64,000 nt of DNA. It comes from Magnetospirillum sp902729445 (lineage in GTDB: Bacteria > Pseudomonadota > Alphaproteobacteria > Rhodospirillales > Magnetospirillaceae). The stretch is taken from contig NZ_CACVCE010000012.1 in NCBI RefSeq assembly GCF_902729445.1, positions 202,986 through 266,985 on the forward strand, given 5' to 3'. A program made the position numbers and the translations under genes. The notes beneath the pieces were generated by a model. That model did not search any database, was not told the origin of the DNA, and saw only the letters and a list, made by a program, of their open reading frames with translations. This document shows positions 7,948 through 15,829 of the stretch, one piece after another (within the stretch, counting starts at the first letter, position 1; every line of letters begins with the position of its first letter).

Positions 7948-9858
7948 ATGGATCGGCCGCATCCCAGACAGCCGGTCGAGCTTTCGGCCGACCCGTTCAC
8001 CGCGGCCTTCAATCGCGGGCTCGCCCTCAAAAGCCAGGGACGGCTGGACGAGGCGGCGGCGGCCTATCGCCAAGCCATCGCACTCGGCCCGGACCAGCCA
8101 GCCGCCTACAACAATCTTGCGGTCATCCTGGCCGCCCAGGGCAAGACCGCCGACGCGATCGCCCATTACCAGCACGTTCTCAAGCTGGCTCCCGACCATC
8201 GATCCGCCCATGGCAACCTTGGCTTGGCGCTGAAGTCGCAAGGCCGGCTCGCCGAGGCGGTTTCCTGCTATCGCCGGGCCTTGGACATGGATCCCGACGA
8301 TATCGGGGTCTTGAACAATCTTGGCGCCGCCCTGCAGGAGCTGGCGAGGACCGACGAGGCGATCGTCCATCTGCGCCGCGCCGTCGAGCTGGCGCCCGAT
8401 CACCCCCAGGCCTTGTACAATCTGGGAAATGCCCTGTCCGACGCCGGCAATCTCGACGAGGCGATCGCCTGCTATGCCCGGGCGGTGGCCGCCAAGCCGT
8501 CTTTCGCGCTTGCCCGGGGGCGATGGGCGCACCTGATGCGCCATGCCTGCGACTGGAGCGATGACGGGGAGCAGGAGGCCGCGGTGCTCGCCCAGTCCCG
8601 CGAGGCGGATATCGGCATTTCGCCCTTCGGACTTGTCGCCACCCCGGCCAGCTTGCAAGACATCCGCATGTGCGCCGAACGGTGGGGCCGGCAATACCGC
8701 CAGAAGTCCGTCTTCGTCCACCGCCCCCCGACCGGCAGCGACAAGATTCGAATCGGATACCTGTCGGCCGACCTGCATCGTCACGCCACCGCGTTCCTGA
8801 TGGCGGAACTGTTCGAGCGCCATGACCGCGCGCGGTTCGAGACCCACGCCTTTTCCTATGGCCCCGACGACGGCAGCGACATGCGCAAGCGACTGACGCG
8901 GGCCTTCGACCGCTTCATCGATATTCGGGCGGCGTCGCCGGGCCAGGCCGCCCGGGTGATCCATGATTTCAAGATCGACATCCTGGTGGACCTCAAGGGC
9001 TACACGCAGCACGCCCGGCCGGGAATCCTGGCGTTCCGGCCGGCGCCGGTGCAGGTCAACTATCTCGGTTATCCCGGCACCATGGGGGGCGGCTTTGCCG
9101 ACTACATCATCGGCGACCGATGGGTCACCCCGATGGCGCACCAACCCTATTACAGCGAAAAGATCGTTCAACTCCCCGATTGCTATCAGCCGAACGACAG
9201 CCGCCGGGCCATCGCGCCGGACGATCCCGGGCGACAGGCCTGTGGTCTGCCGCCGGACGGCTTCGTCTATTGCTGCTTCAATCAAAGCTACAAGCTGTCG
9301 CGCCCGGTGTTTCGCCGCTGGATGAACATCCTTCGGGCGACACCAGGCAGCGTCTTGTGGCTGCTGGAAAACACCCCCGCCGCGACGGCCAATCTGCTCC
9401 GGGAAGCCCAGGCCTGCGCGATCGCGCCCGAGCGCCTGGTCTTCGCGCCCAGGCTGCCGCTGGACCAGCACCTGGCCCGACATCGGCTGGCCGATCTGTT
9501 TCTTGATACCCTTCCCTGCAATGCGCATACGACGGCATCCGACGCCTTGTGGGCGGGTTTGCCGGTGCTGACCTGCACGGGAGAGGCCTTTGCCGGCCGG
9601 GTGGCGACCAGCCTGCTGCATGCCATCGGCCTGCCGCGGCTCGCCACCGCCTCGCTCGACGAATACGAGGACCTCGCCAAGGCCTTGGCCGCCCGCCCGG
9701 ACCTGCTGGCCGACATCCGCCGGCAACTGGCGGAGAACCGGCTTTCCCATCCGCTTTTCGACATCGCGCGGTTCACCGCCAACCTGGAAAAGGCCTATGG
9801 CGAGATGTGGCGCCGCTGGTGCGACGGCCGCGCCGCCGATTCCTTCGTCGTCGATTAA
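7948..9858 (+). CDS. TPR protein with GT41 O-GlcNAc-transferase-like catalytic domain
   Basis: Predicted protein O-glycosyltransferase of the SPINDLY/OGT group, 636 aa. Five or so TPR repeats fill residues 14-190, for example NLGLALKSQGRLAEAVSCYRR. They are followed by the two Rossmann halves of Glyco_transf_41. Conserved blocks include IGYLSADLHRHATAF (residue 269 on, with the OGT-type His pair), APVQVNYLGYPGTMG, CCFNQSYKLSRPVF (the UDP-contacting Lys) and DTLPCNAHTTASDALWAGLP. Bacterial relatives modify flagellins, adhesins or other proteins. No flagellar or glycan gene is next to it, so the acceptor is unknown. Its last 4 bases overlap the end of the convergent fieF-like gene. Confidence 0.9.
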   Translation: MDRPHPRQPVELSADPFTAAFNRGLALKSQGRLDEAAAAYRQAIALGPDQPAAYNNLAVILAAQGKTADAIAHYQHVLKLAPDHRSAHGNLGLALKSQGRLAEAVSCYRRALDMDPDDIGVLNNLGAALQELARTDEAIVHLRRAVELAPDHPQALYNLGNALSDAGNLDEAIACYARAVAAKPSFALARGRWAHLMRHACDWSDDGEQEAAVLAQSREADIGISPFGLVATPASLQDIRMCAERWGRQYRQKSVFVHRPPTGSDKIRIGYLSADLHRHATAFLMAELFERHDRARFETHAFSYGPDDGSDMRKRLTRAFDRFIDIRAASPGQAARVIHDFKIDILVDLKGYTQHARPGILAFRPAPVQVNYLGYPGTMGGGFADYIIGDRWVTPMAHQPYYSEKIVQLPDCYQPNDSRRAIAPDDPGRQACGLPPDGFVYCCFNQSYKLSRPVFRRWMNILRATPGSVLWLLENTPAATANLLREAQACAIAPERLVFAPRLPLDQHLARHRLADLFLDTLPCNAHTTASDALWAGLPVLTCTGEAFAGRVATSLLHAIGLPRLATASLDEYEDLAKALAARPDLLADIRRQLAENRLSHPLFDIARFTANLEKAYGEMWRRWCDGRAADSFVVD

Positions 9859-10769
9859 GGGGTGGTTTTGGGGCCTGCAAAGTCGGGATGCGTTTCCTGG
9901 ATGCCGGCGGGATCTTGGTGAATGATCACCTCGGCATTGGGAAAGGCCGCCAGGATGGCGGCTTCGACTTCGTCGGCGATGGCGTGGGCGCGATAGAGCG
10001 GCAATTGCGCGTCCAGTTCCAGATGAAGCTGGATGAAGCCCTGCTGGCCCGACAGCCGGGTCCGCAGATCGTGCAGGCCCAATACGTCGGGATGGGCACG
10101 CACGATGTCCTTGATCCGGGTGCGGTCGTCGGCCGCCATCTCGCGGTCCATCAGCATGTCCAGCGAGCCGGTGACGATCTGCCAGGCGTTCCACATCAGA
10201 TAGGCCGAGATGCCGATGGCGAAGATCGGATCGACCATGGTCCAGCCGAACGCCATCCCCAATCCCAGCGACACGATGACCGAGCCGTTGATCAGAACGT
10301 CGCCGGCATAGTGCAAGGAATCCGCCGAGATCGCCACCGACGAGGTGCGCGCGACGACGTATTTCTGATAGCGGACCAAGGCCAGGGTCAGCACGATCGA
10401 GAAGGCCATGACGCCCATGCCGACCTCGCCGCGGGTGACCGCGACCGGATGGGCGAAGCGATCGACGGCTTCCACCAGCAGCAGCGCCGACGAGCCGAAG
10501 ATGAAGGCCGCCTGGCCCAGGCCAGCCAGCGGCTCGGCCTTGCCGTGGCCGAAGCGATGGTCGCGGTCGGCCGGGGTCAGGGCATGGCGCACCGCCCACA
10601 GATTGACCAGCGACGCGGCGGCGTCCAGGGCCGAATCGATCAGGGTCGACAGCAGCGCCACCGAGCCGGTCAGCGCCCAGGCGGTCAGTTTGGTGACGAT
10701 CAGGGCCGAGGCCACCGCCACCGACGCATAGGTGGCCGAGCGCATCAGGCGGGCGTTTTCACTGGTCAT
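9855..10769 (-). CDS. fieF: Cation diffusion facilitator metal exporter (FieF/YiiP type)
   Basis: Inner-membrane divalent-metal/proton antiporter of 304 aa with six predicted helices and a cytoplasmic ferredoxin-like C-terminal domain. The transport-site residues fall at exactly the E. coli FieF positions, D45 and D49 in STLIDSALDA and H153 and D157 in SLHYAGDVL. This DD-HD set fits Zn2+, Fe2+ or Cd2+ export. The interface motif DHRFGHGKAEPLA is present. It starts 10 bases after pdxH and is probably cotranscribed with it. Confidence 0.92.
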   Translation of the reverse strand: MTSENARLMRSATYASVAVASALIVTKLTAWALTGSVALLSTLIDSALDAAASLVNLWAVRHALTPADRDHRFGHGKAEPLAGLGQAAFIFGSSALLLVEAVDRFAHPVAVTRGEVGMGVMAFSIVLTLALVRYQKYVVARTSSVAISADSLHYAGDVLINGSVIVSLGLGMAFGWTMVDPIFAIGISAYLMWNAWQIVTGSLDMLMDREMAADDRTRIKDIVRAHPDVLGLHDLRTRLSGQQGFIQLHLELDAQLPLYRAHAIADEVEAAILAAFPNAEVIIHQDPAGIQETHPDFAGPKTTP

Positions 10770-10779
10770 GGTGCCACCT

Positions 10780-11370
10780 TCACGGAAACAGATGGACCAG
10801 GGACCATTGGTCCTGGTCGATCCGGGTGTAAGCGAAGCGGTCGTGCAGGCGGAAGGGGCGGTCTTGCCAGAACTCGATGCGTTCGGGTGCCACCCTGAAT
10901 CCCGACCAGTGCGGCGGGCGCGGCACGGCGCCCAGGCCGAATTTCAGGCCGTACTCGGCCACCCGCTTTTCCAGTTCGAAGCGGCCTTCCATCGGGCGCG
11001 ACTGCGCCGACGCCCAGGCGCCGATCTGGCTGGTGCGATGGCGCGAGGCGAAATATTCGTCGGCCTCGGAATCGGAGACCGGCCCGACCGTTCCTTCGAT
11101 CCGGACCTGCCGTTTCAGGCTTTTCCAGTGAAACAGCAAGGCGGCGCGGGCGTTGGCGGCGATCTCGCCGGCCTTGCGGCTTTCCAGGTTGGTGTAGAAC
11201 ACGAACCCGGCCGGGTCCCAATCCTTCAGCAGCACCATGCGGGCGCTGGGCTGGCCCCGGGCATCGACGGTGGCCAGGCACATGGCGTTGGGGTCGTTGG
11301 GCTCGGATTGCTCGGCCTCGTGCATCCACTTGGCGAACAGCGAGAAGGGGTCGGCTTCGGCGGCGGTCAT
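10780..11370 (-). CDS. pdxH: Pyridoxamine 5'-phosphate oxidase
   Basis: FMN enzyme of 196 aa that oxidises PNP or PMP to the cofactor PLP. Recognisable segments are MCLATVDARGQPSARMVLLK, FVFYTNLESRKAGEI, the FHWKSLKRQVRIEG strand, SQIGAWASAQS and a C-terminal dimerisation region with WQDRPFRLHDR. ATG 11370 (MTAAEADPFSLF) is preferred, because an in-frame extension to 11472 has no homology and runs into the promoter region of the divergent lipoprotein gene. The last residues (LVHLFP) differ a little from the usual RLxP ending. Confidence 0.95.
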   Translation of the reverse strand: MTAAEADPFSLFAKWMHEAEQSEPNDPNAMCLATVDARGQPSARMVLLKDWDPAGFVFYTNLESRKAGEIAANARAALLFHWKSLKRQVRIEGTVGPVSDSEADEYFASRHRTSQIGAWASAQSRPMEGRFELEKRVAEYGLKFGLGAVPRPPHWSGFRVAPERIEFWQDRPFRLHDRFAYTRIDQDQWSLVHLFP

Positions 11371-11492
11371 GGCTGGCCTGGTGGTGAACGGGGCGTGGCG
11401 GTCATTTCTAGCTTGCGCCCGCGCCCATAAAAAGCCCCAATTCCATGACACAGTCGCATTCTGGTCATCCACCCGATATCCAAGAGCATGCC

Positions 11493-11957
11493 ATGAAGAA
11501 GATTGCCTTTGCCCTGGTCCTTTCCTTGGCGGTCGCCGCCTGCTCGAACGATGCCGGTACCAAGCAGACCGGCGGCGCCATCCTGGGCGGTGTCGGCGGC
11601 GCCATCGCCGGCGCTCAGTTCGGCGGTGGCACCGGGCGTCTGGCGGCGACGGCGCTGGGCACCTTGCTGGGCGCCTTCGTCGGTTCCGAGGTCGGCAAAT
11701 CGTTGGACAAGGCCGATCAGCAGGCGGCTCGCCAGGCGGAAAGCCGCGCCCAGACCGCGCCCATCGGCCAGCAGATCGCCTGGAGCAACCCCGATTCCGG
11801 CCATTCCGGCACCGTCACCCCGACCCGCGAAGGGGCCGACCAGAACGGCAATTACTGCCGCGAGTTCCAGACCAGCGTCACCATCGACGGCAAGAACGAA
11901 AACGCCTATGGCACCGCGTGCCGCCAGCCCGACGGCTCGTGGAAGGTGGTGAAGTAG
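11493..11957 (+). CDS. 17-kDa surface-antigen-like lipoprotein (glycine-zipper, RT0821/Lpp0805 family)
   Basis: Predicted outer-membrane lipoprotein of 154 aa. The signal peptide ends in a lipobox LAVAAC with the lipidated Cys at 17. A glycine-zipper hairpin covers about residues 28-65 (GGAILGGVGGAIAGAQFGG and GTLLGAFVGSEVGKSLD). The C-terminal domain has NYCREFQTSVTIDGK and AYGTACRQPDGSWKVVK, typical of rickettsial 17-kDa-antigen relatives. Function in the envelope is unknown. ATG 11493 is set by the signal peptide; the upstream in-frame ATG at 11445 would bury it. Confidence 0.88.
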   Translation: MKKIAFALVLSLAVAACSNDAGTKQTGGAILGGVGGAIAGAQFGGGTGRLAATALGTLLGAFVGSEVGKSLDKADQQAARQAESRAQTAPIGQQIAWSNPDSGHSGTVTPTREGADQNGNYCREFQTSVTIDGKNENAYGTACRQPDGSWKVVK

Positions 11958-12018
11958 CCCCGGCCGGTTTTTTCTGGCACAACAGGGGCATGCGCCCCTT
12001 TCGTGCAAGGATGACCCG

Positions 12019-12924
12019 GTGAAGGACCCTTATCTGGTACTGGGCGTCGCCCGCGACGCCAGCGACGACGACATCAAGAAAGTCTATCGCCAGCTGGCGC
12101 GCGAGCTGCATCCCGACCTCAATCCCGGTGACGCCAAGGCGGAAGAGCGCTTCAAGATCATCAGCGCCGCCTATGACTTCCTGTCCGACCCGGAAAAGCG
12201 CCGGCGTTTCGATGCCGGCGAGATCGATGCCACCGGCGCCGAGAAGCGCCGCTCGTGGCGCTCATCCGGGGCGGGCGGCCAGCGGGCGCGCGGCTACAAC
12301 CCGTTCGGCGGCGGCAGCGTCGACGACATCCTGGCCGAGATGATGCGCCGCAAGGCCCGGGCCCAGCGAGCCGAGGATGGCCCCCATCCCGGCCGCGGCG
12401 CCGAGGCCCGCCACCCGCTGTCGGTATCCTTCGTCGAGGCGGCGGTCGGCGCCACCCGGCGCATCACGCTGGTTTCGGGCAAGGCGCTGGATGTGCGGGT
12501 TCCGGCCGGCACCACCGACGGTCAGGTTCTGCGCCTGAAGGGGCAGGGTCACCCCGGTCTGTTGGGCGGCGAGGCCGGCGACGCCTTCGTCGATATCGCG
12601 GTCGAGCCGCATCCCTTCTTCGTCCGCCGCGACCGCGACATCTTGCTGGACCTGCCGGTCAGCGTGCAGGAAGCGGTGCTGGGCGGCAAGGTCACGGTGC
12701 CGACGGTGCATGGCAAGGTCACGGTGACGGTGCCGCCCGGATCGAATACCGGCACGGTGCTGCGCCTGAAGGGCAAGGGCATCGCCAGCGGACATGCCAC
12801 CGGCGACCAACTGGTGACCTTGAAGGTGGTTCTGCCGGACTCCGATGCCGATTTCGTCAAGCTGGTGGAAAAGTGGGGTGGCCGCGCCGGCTATGACCCC
12901 CGGGCCAAGGCCGGCATGGTCTAG
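12019..12924 (+). CDS. DnaJ-family co-chaperone (CbpA-like, no zinc finger)
   Basis: Cytoplasmic Hsp40 of 301 aa. The J domain occupies residues 2-70 with the HPD motif at 31-33 that stimulates DnaK. A Gly/Arg-rich linker contains RGYNPFGGG. Two C-terminal beta-barrel domains follow, with LRLKGQGHPG and LRLKGKGIASG repeats. There is no CxxCxGxG zinc centre, so it is a class B (CbpA-like) protein rather than DnaJ itself. The start is GTG at 12019, which places YLVLGVARDAS correctly at the N-terminus. It probably follows the lipoprotein gene in one transcript (61-base gap). Confidence 0.92.
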   Translation: MKDPYLVLGVARDASDDDIKKVYRQLARELHPDLNPGDAKAEERFKIISAAYDFLSDPEKRRRFDAGEIDATGAEKRRSWRSSGAGGQRARGYNPFGGGSVDDILAEMMRRKARAQRAEDGPHPGRGAEARHPLSVSFVEAAVGATRRITLVSGKALDVRVPAGTTDGQVLRLKGQGHPGLLGGEAGDAFVDIAVEPHPFFVRRDRDILLDLPVSVQEAVLGGKVTVPTVHGKVTVTVPPGSNTGTVLRLKGKGIASGHATGDQLVTLKVVLPDSDADFVKLVEKWGGRAGYDPRAKAGMV

Positions 12925-12936
12925 AACCGGCGGCCG

Positions 12937-13791
12937 TCAGTAGCGGTAGGCCACCACCTTGCCGTCCAGCATCATCGGCACCAGCAGCAGCTTGAGGTCG
13001 GGGACATAGCCGATATCGGCCGAACCCTGGGTCAGGGTCAGGATTTTGGTGGGCGTGCCCTTGCGGTCCAGGCTGAACACGCCGCCCTTCATCCAGTCGC
13101 TGACCAGCCAGCCGCCCTTGCCGTCGGGTTCCAGGCCATCCAGGTTGCCGATGGGTGGCGAGATGTCGCGCACCATGCGATCAGCCAGGCTGACCGCCTT
13201 CAGCGGGCCGGGCTTCGAGGTGGCGAAGCCGTCGCCGGTCATCGGCCCCCAGGCGGCGACGACCAGCCGGCCGTTATCGATGCGCAGGCCATTGGGATTT
13301 TCCAACTGGGGATCGGCCAGCCACTTTTCGAACTTGGTGCCCTTCAGGCGCCAGACGGCGCTGTCCATCATGTCCGAGACATAGACGGCGCCGTCGGCAT
13401 CGACGGCGATATCGTTGAGGAACTTGGCGCCGGGGGCGCCGTAGGTCTTGGTGATCTTGCCGGTCTGAACGTCGATGACCACCAGGCGGTCGATGTCGCT
13501 GACATACAATCTTCCCTTGGCCAGCGCCATGCCCTTGGGGGCGTCCAGGCCGGTGACCCACTTCTCGGTGACCAGCTTGCCTTCGACCGACAGCTTCGAA
13601 ATATAGCCGTTGCCGTCCTTGGCCACCGGGTCGGCATTGATGTTCGACACGTAAAGCACGTTCTTTGCGGCGTCGAACAGCACCGATTCCGGCAGTTGGA
13701 AGCCGGTGGCCTCCCACAGCTTGGCCGGCTCGGCGGCGTGGGCGGTGATCGACAGGGTCAGGGCAACGGCAAGGGCGGCAAACAGGCGCAT
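12937..13791 (-). CDS. Exported SMP-30/gluconolactonase-like beta-propeller protein
   Basis: Predicted periplasmic protein of 284 aa. A signal peptide (MRLFAALAVALTLSITAHA, cleavage before AEPAK) precedes six-bladed propeller repeats, such as ESVLFDAAKNVLYVSN, KGMALAKGRLYVSDID and FLNDIAVDADGAVYVSD. These resemble the SMP-30/NHL fold. The substrate is unknown, and lactonase activity is only a fold-level guess. ATG 13791 was chosen because it gives a clean signal peptide; the longer in-frame start at 13866 does not. It converges with the dnaJ-like gene. Confidence 0.82.
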   Translation of the reverse strand: MRLFAALAVALTLSITAHAAEPAKLWEATGFQLPESVLFDAAKNVLYVSNINADPVAKDGNGYISKLSVEGKLVTEKWVTGLDAPKGMALAKGRLYVSDIDRLVVIDVQTGKITKTYGAPGAKFLNDIAVDADGAVYVSDMMDSAVWRLKGTKFEKWLADPQLENPNGLRIDNGRLVVAAWGPMTGDGFATSKPGPLKAVSLADRMVRDISPPIGNLDGLEPDGKGGWLVSDWMKGGVFSLDRKGTPTKILTLTQGSADIGYVPDLKLLLVPMMLDGKVVAYRY

Positions 13792-13890
13792 GGTCGCTCC
13801 GGGGGTGATGGTCTGGCAGGATCGAACGATCCCCGATTTCGCCCGCCACCACAACCCGGGAAACACCCGAGGGCGGTGGGTTCATTTCAC

Positions 13891-14007
13891 CTCCCTCCCC
13901 TTTCCCCCCTCCCCCTGGTGGGGAGGGCTGGGGTGGGGGCGGCGGCGAGCTCGCTTGCGTCCAGCAACCCCACCCCCGACCCCTCCCCATGAAAGGGGAG
14001 GGGAGAG
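13891..14007. repeat. GC-rich palindromic repeat (CCCTCCCC/GGGGAGGG element)
   Basis: Low-complexity C/G-rich arms face each other. CTCCCCTTTCCCCCCTCCCC and GGGGAGGGCTGGGGTGGGGG on the left are mirrored by CAACCCCACCCCCGACCCC and GGGGAGGGGAGA on the right, around a short GAGCTCGCTTGC centre. It fills the gap between the propeller gene and the next gene, both on the minus strand. Similar elements are, from memory, frequent in alphaproteobacteria. Confidence 0.7.
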
Positions 14008-14029
14008 GCACGTCAAGCGGCGACCGGAA

Positions 14030-15802
14030 TCAATCGTCCAGCCGCCATTTCGGGTCGGCCGGGCGGGGGAGGCGGGTCCGTTCTTCCTTCAGGCTGCCGT
14101 CGCGGCGGAGGGTGACGCGTTCAAAAGCTCCTTGCACCACGATGGCGTCGCAGGCGGGCAGGATAGTGGGCCACAACTCACCGATCAGGGCGGACGCGGC
14201 GGACATGATGGCGGTGTTGAGGCGCCTACGGGAAAACGCGTGGTGCATCAGCCACAGCAGCAACAGGCTTGGCTGGGCCCGGACCCGCTCGGCCTGGCTG
14301 CGGATGTCGTCCGGTAAGTCCGCCGCATCCTTGGCCCACGCGGCCAGCGGCGCCAATGCGGCTGCCAGCGGGCTGTCGGTCCGCACCGCGAAGGGACCCT
14401 CGCCGGAGATGACGTCGATATCCTGCCAATCCGACGGAAAGTCCATCTTCCACCAGCGGTGCCGCTTAGCTGGGGCGCTCGGCCGGTCCTGGTACAGCCA
14501 GGATGCGGATTCCTTTCGGTATACCAGCCGGTCGGGGGGGAAATGCGCGACGAAGGCGTACAGTCCCGGGCCTTGAACGAGGCCGACCGCCTGTCCGTCG
14601 CACTGAAGCGGCGTTCTATCTAGGCCGTCGCCCCCCTCGCGCCCGAATGAATACATCGACACGGCCAGCGGCCAGTCCGGTGGGGCGGGGCGGCGGCGAT
14701 TCCAGACCCATGCATGGTCGGCGGACAAGGTCCAATCCTCGATCCAAACGGGGGAATTCAGCGTCAGCCAGCCACCGAAGCGGCCGGTGCGATGGTCGGC
14801 CAGCAGGGTCAGATGTCGTTCGTGCAGGCGGTCCTCGATCCGTTCGACCACTTGGACGCGTGTCGGCTTTGGCAGCGTCAGGCCGCCGCGATGGGCGGCC
14901 AGGGTGGCGGCGGGGGCGGCGATGATGTCCAGCTCAACCTGCTGCCAGTAACAGGACGTTCCTTCCTCATCCTGCCAATTATCTTCCCACACGAGGTCCA
15001 GCGCCATGCCGCGCCAGGCGGTGGTCAGTCGCTCTTGTGGTGGTGCCCAGCGGCAGCCCTCGATGATCTCTGGTCCCTCGTCGATCCACATCGGCATCGG
15101 GCCGGCTGAGGACGGAAACAATGTGCTGAGCGCGCGCCCGCGCAGGCGCAGTCCGAGATTGGCAAAATCCTCCTCCCATTGTTCTTCCGTCCAGGTGAGT
15201 CCGTCGCGTGCGGCCTTCCGCCGCATTGCCAGCAAGGCCTCCGTTGCCTCCCGTTCGGCCGTCTTGCCGGCGGGATGAGGGGCATCCGTTGGGTCAAGCG
15301 CAATATTCGCCACCGCCGTTTCCGCATACCATTCCTGCGGCCGGAACCAGCCGGGATCGCCATTGCGCATGGTGCCGTCGGCCAGGGGGTGGAGGACACG
15401 GCACGGGGTGTGGATCACCGTTTCCTGCAGATAGTCGTTCAGCGCCGGCCACAGATCGGCGGGCTGGGCCAGTTCCAGCGTCTTTCCCCGGCGCTCGATG
15501 CGTGGCCGCAGGCGCAGGCGGACCTCGGTGCCGGCGTCGGGCAGGTTCTTCACCCACCGCAATTCGCCGAAATCGTCCAGCCCCTCGCTGACGAAGGTCC
15601 AGGTGTCGGCGCTGGCAAGGGTGCGGGTGGTGAATTCGACGCGGTCGGCCAGCATGAAATAGCTGAGCGCACCGATGCCGAACTGCCCGGTCAGTTCGGG
15701 CGAGAAGCCGTGTTCGGCACAGCGCCGTTCCAGGTTCAACTGGTCCGGCCGCCGGGCGCTGGCACTGACCAGCAGGCGATGTTCGATCTGGTCGCGGCTC
15801 AT
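14030..15802 (-). CDS. C-terminal fragment of the HD-Hsp90-like ATPase
   Basis: Open frame of 590 codons downstream of the TAG, beginning at ATG 15802 inside the DNGIGM motif. It carries the rest of the nucleotide-binding domain, including SARRPDQLNLERRCAE and TGQFGIGALSYFMLADR. The 450 residues after that are not recognised, being rich in Trp and acidic residues (TWTEEQWEEDFANLGLRLR). No strong ribosome site precedes 15802, so separate translation is unlikely. It is best read as the broken second half of the gene at 14030-17080. Confidence 0.6.
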   Translation of the reverse strand: MSRDQIEHRLLVSASARRPDQLNLERRCAEHGFSPELTGQFGIGALSYFMLADRVEFTTRTLASADTWTFVSEGLDDFGELRWVKNLPDAGTEVRLRLRPRIERRGKTLELAQPADLWPALNDYLQETVIHTPCRVLHPLADGTMRNGDPGWFRPQEWYAETAVANIALDPTDAPHPAGKTAEREATEALLAMRRKAARDGLTWTEEQWEEDFANLGLRLRGRALSTLFPSSAGPMPMWIDEGPEIIEGCRWAPPQERLTTAWRGMALDLVWEDNWQDEEGTSCYWQQVELDIIAAPAATLAAHRGGLTLPKPTRVQVVERIEDRLHERHLTLLADHRTGRFGGWLTLNSPVWIEDWTLSADHAWVWNRRRPAPPDWPLAVSMYSFGREGGDGLDRTPLQCDGQAVGLVQGPGLYAFVAHFPPDRLVYRKESASWLYQDRPSAPAKRHRWWKMDFPSDWQDIDVISGEGPFAVRTDSPLAAALAPLAAWAKDAADLPDDIRSQAERVRAQPSLLLLWLMHHAFSRRRLNTAIMSAASALIGELWPTILPACDAIVVQGAFERVTLRRDGSLKEERTRLPRPADPKWRLDD

Positions 15803-15829
15803 GCCGATGCCGTTGTCGCGGCAGACCAG

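Noticed and set aside
7903..10599. Open minus-strand frame of almost 900 codons opposite the TPR/GT41 gene
   Set aside because: The opposite strand encodes a full TPR and GT41 protein, and the frame continues out of phase through the CDF gene. Composition is that of a shadow.
13891..14007. Possible CRISPR or tandem array in the C/G-rich repeat
   Set aside because: There are only two inverted halves, no regular repeat-spacer spacing and no cas genes anywhere in the window.
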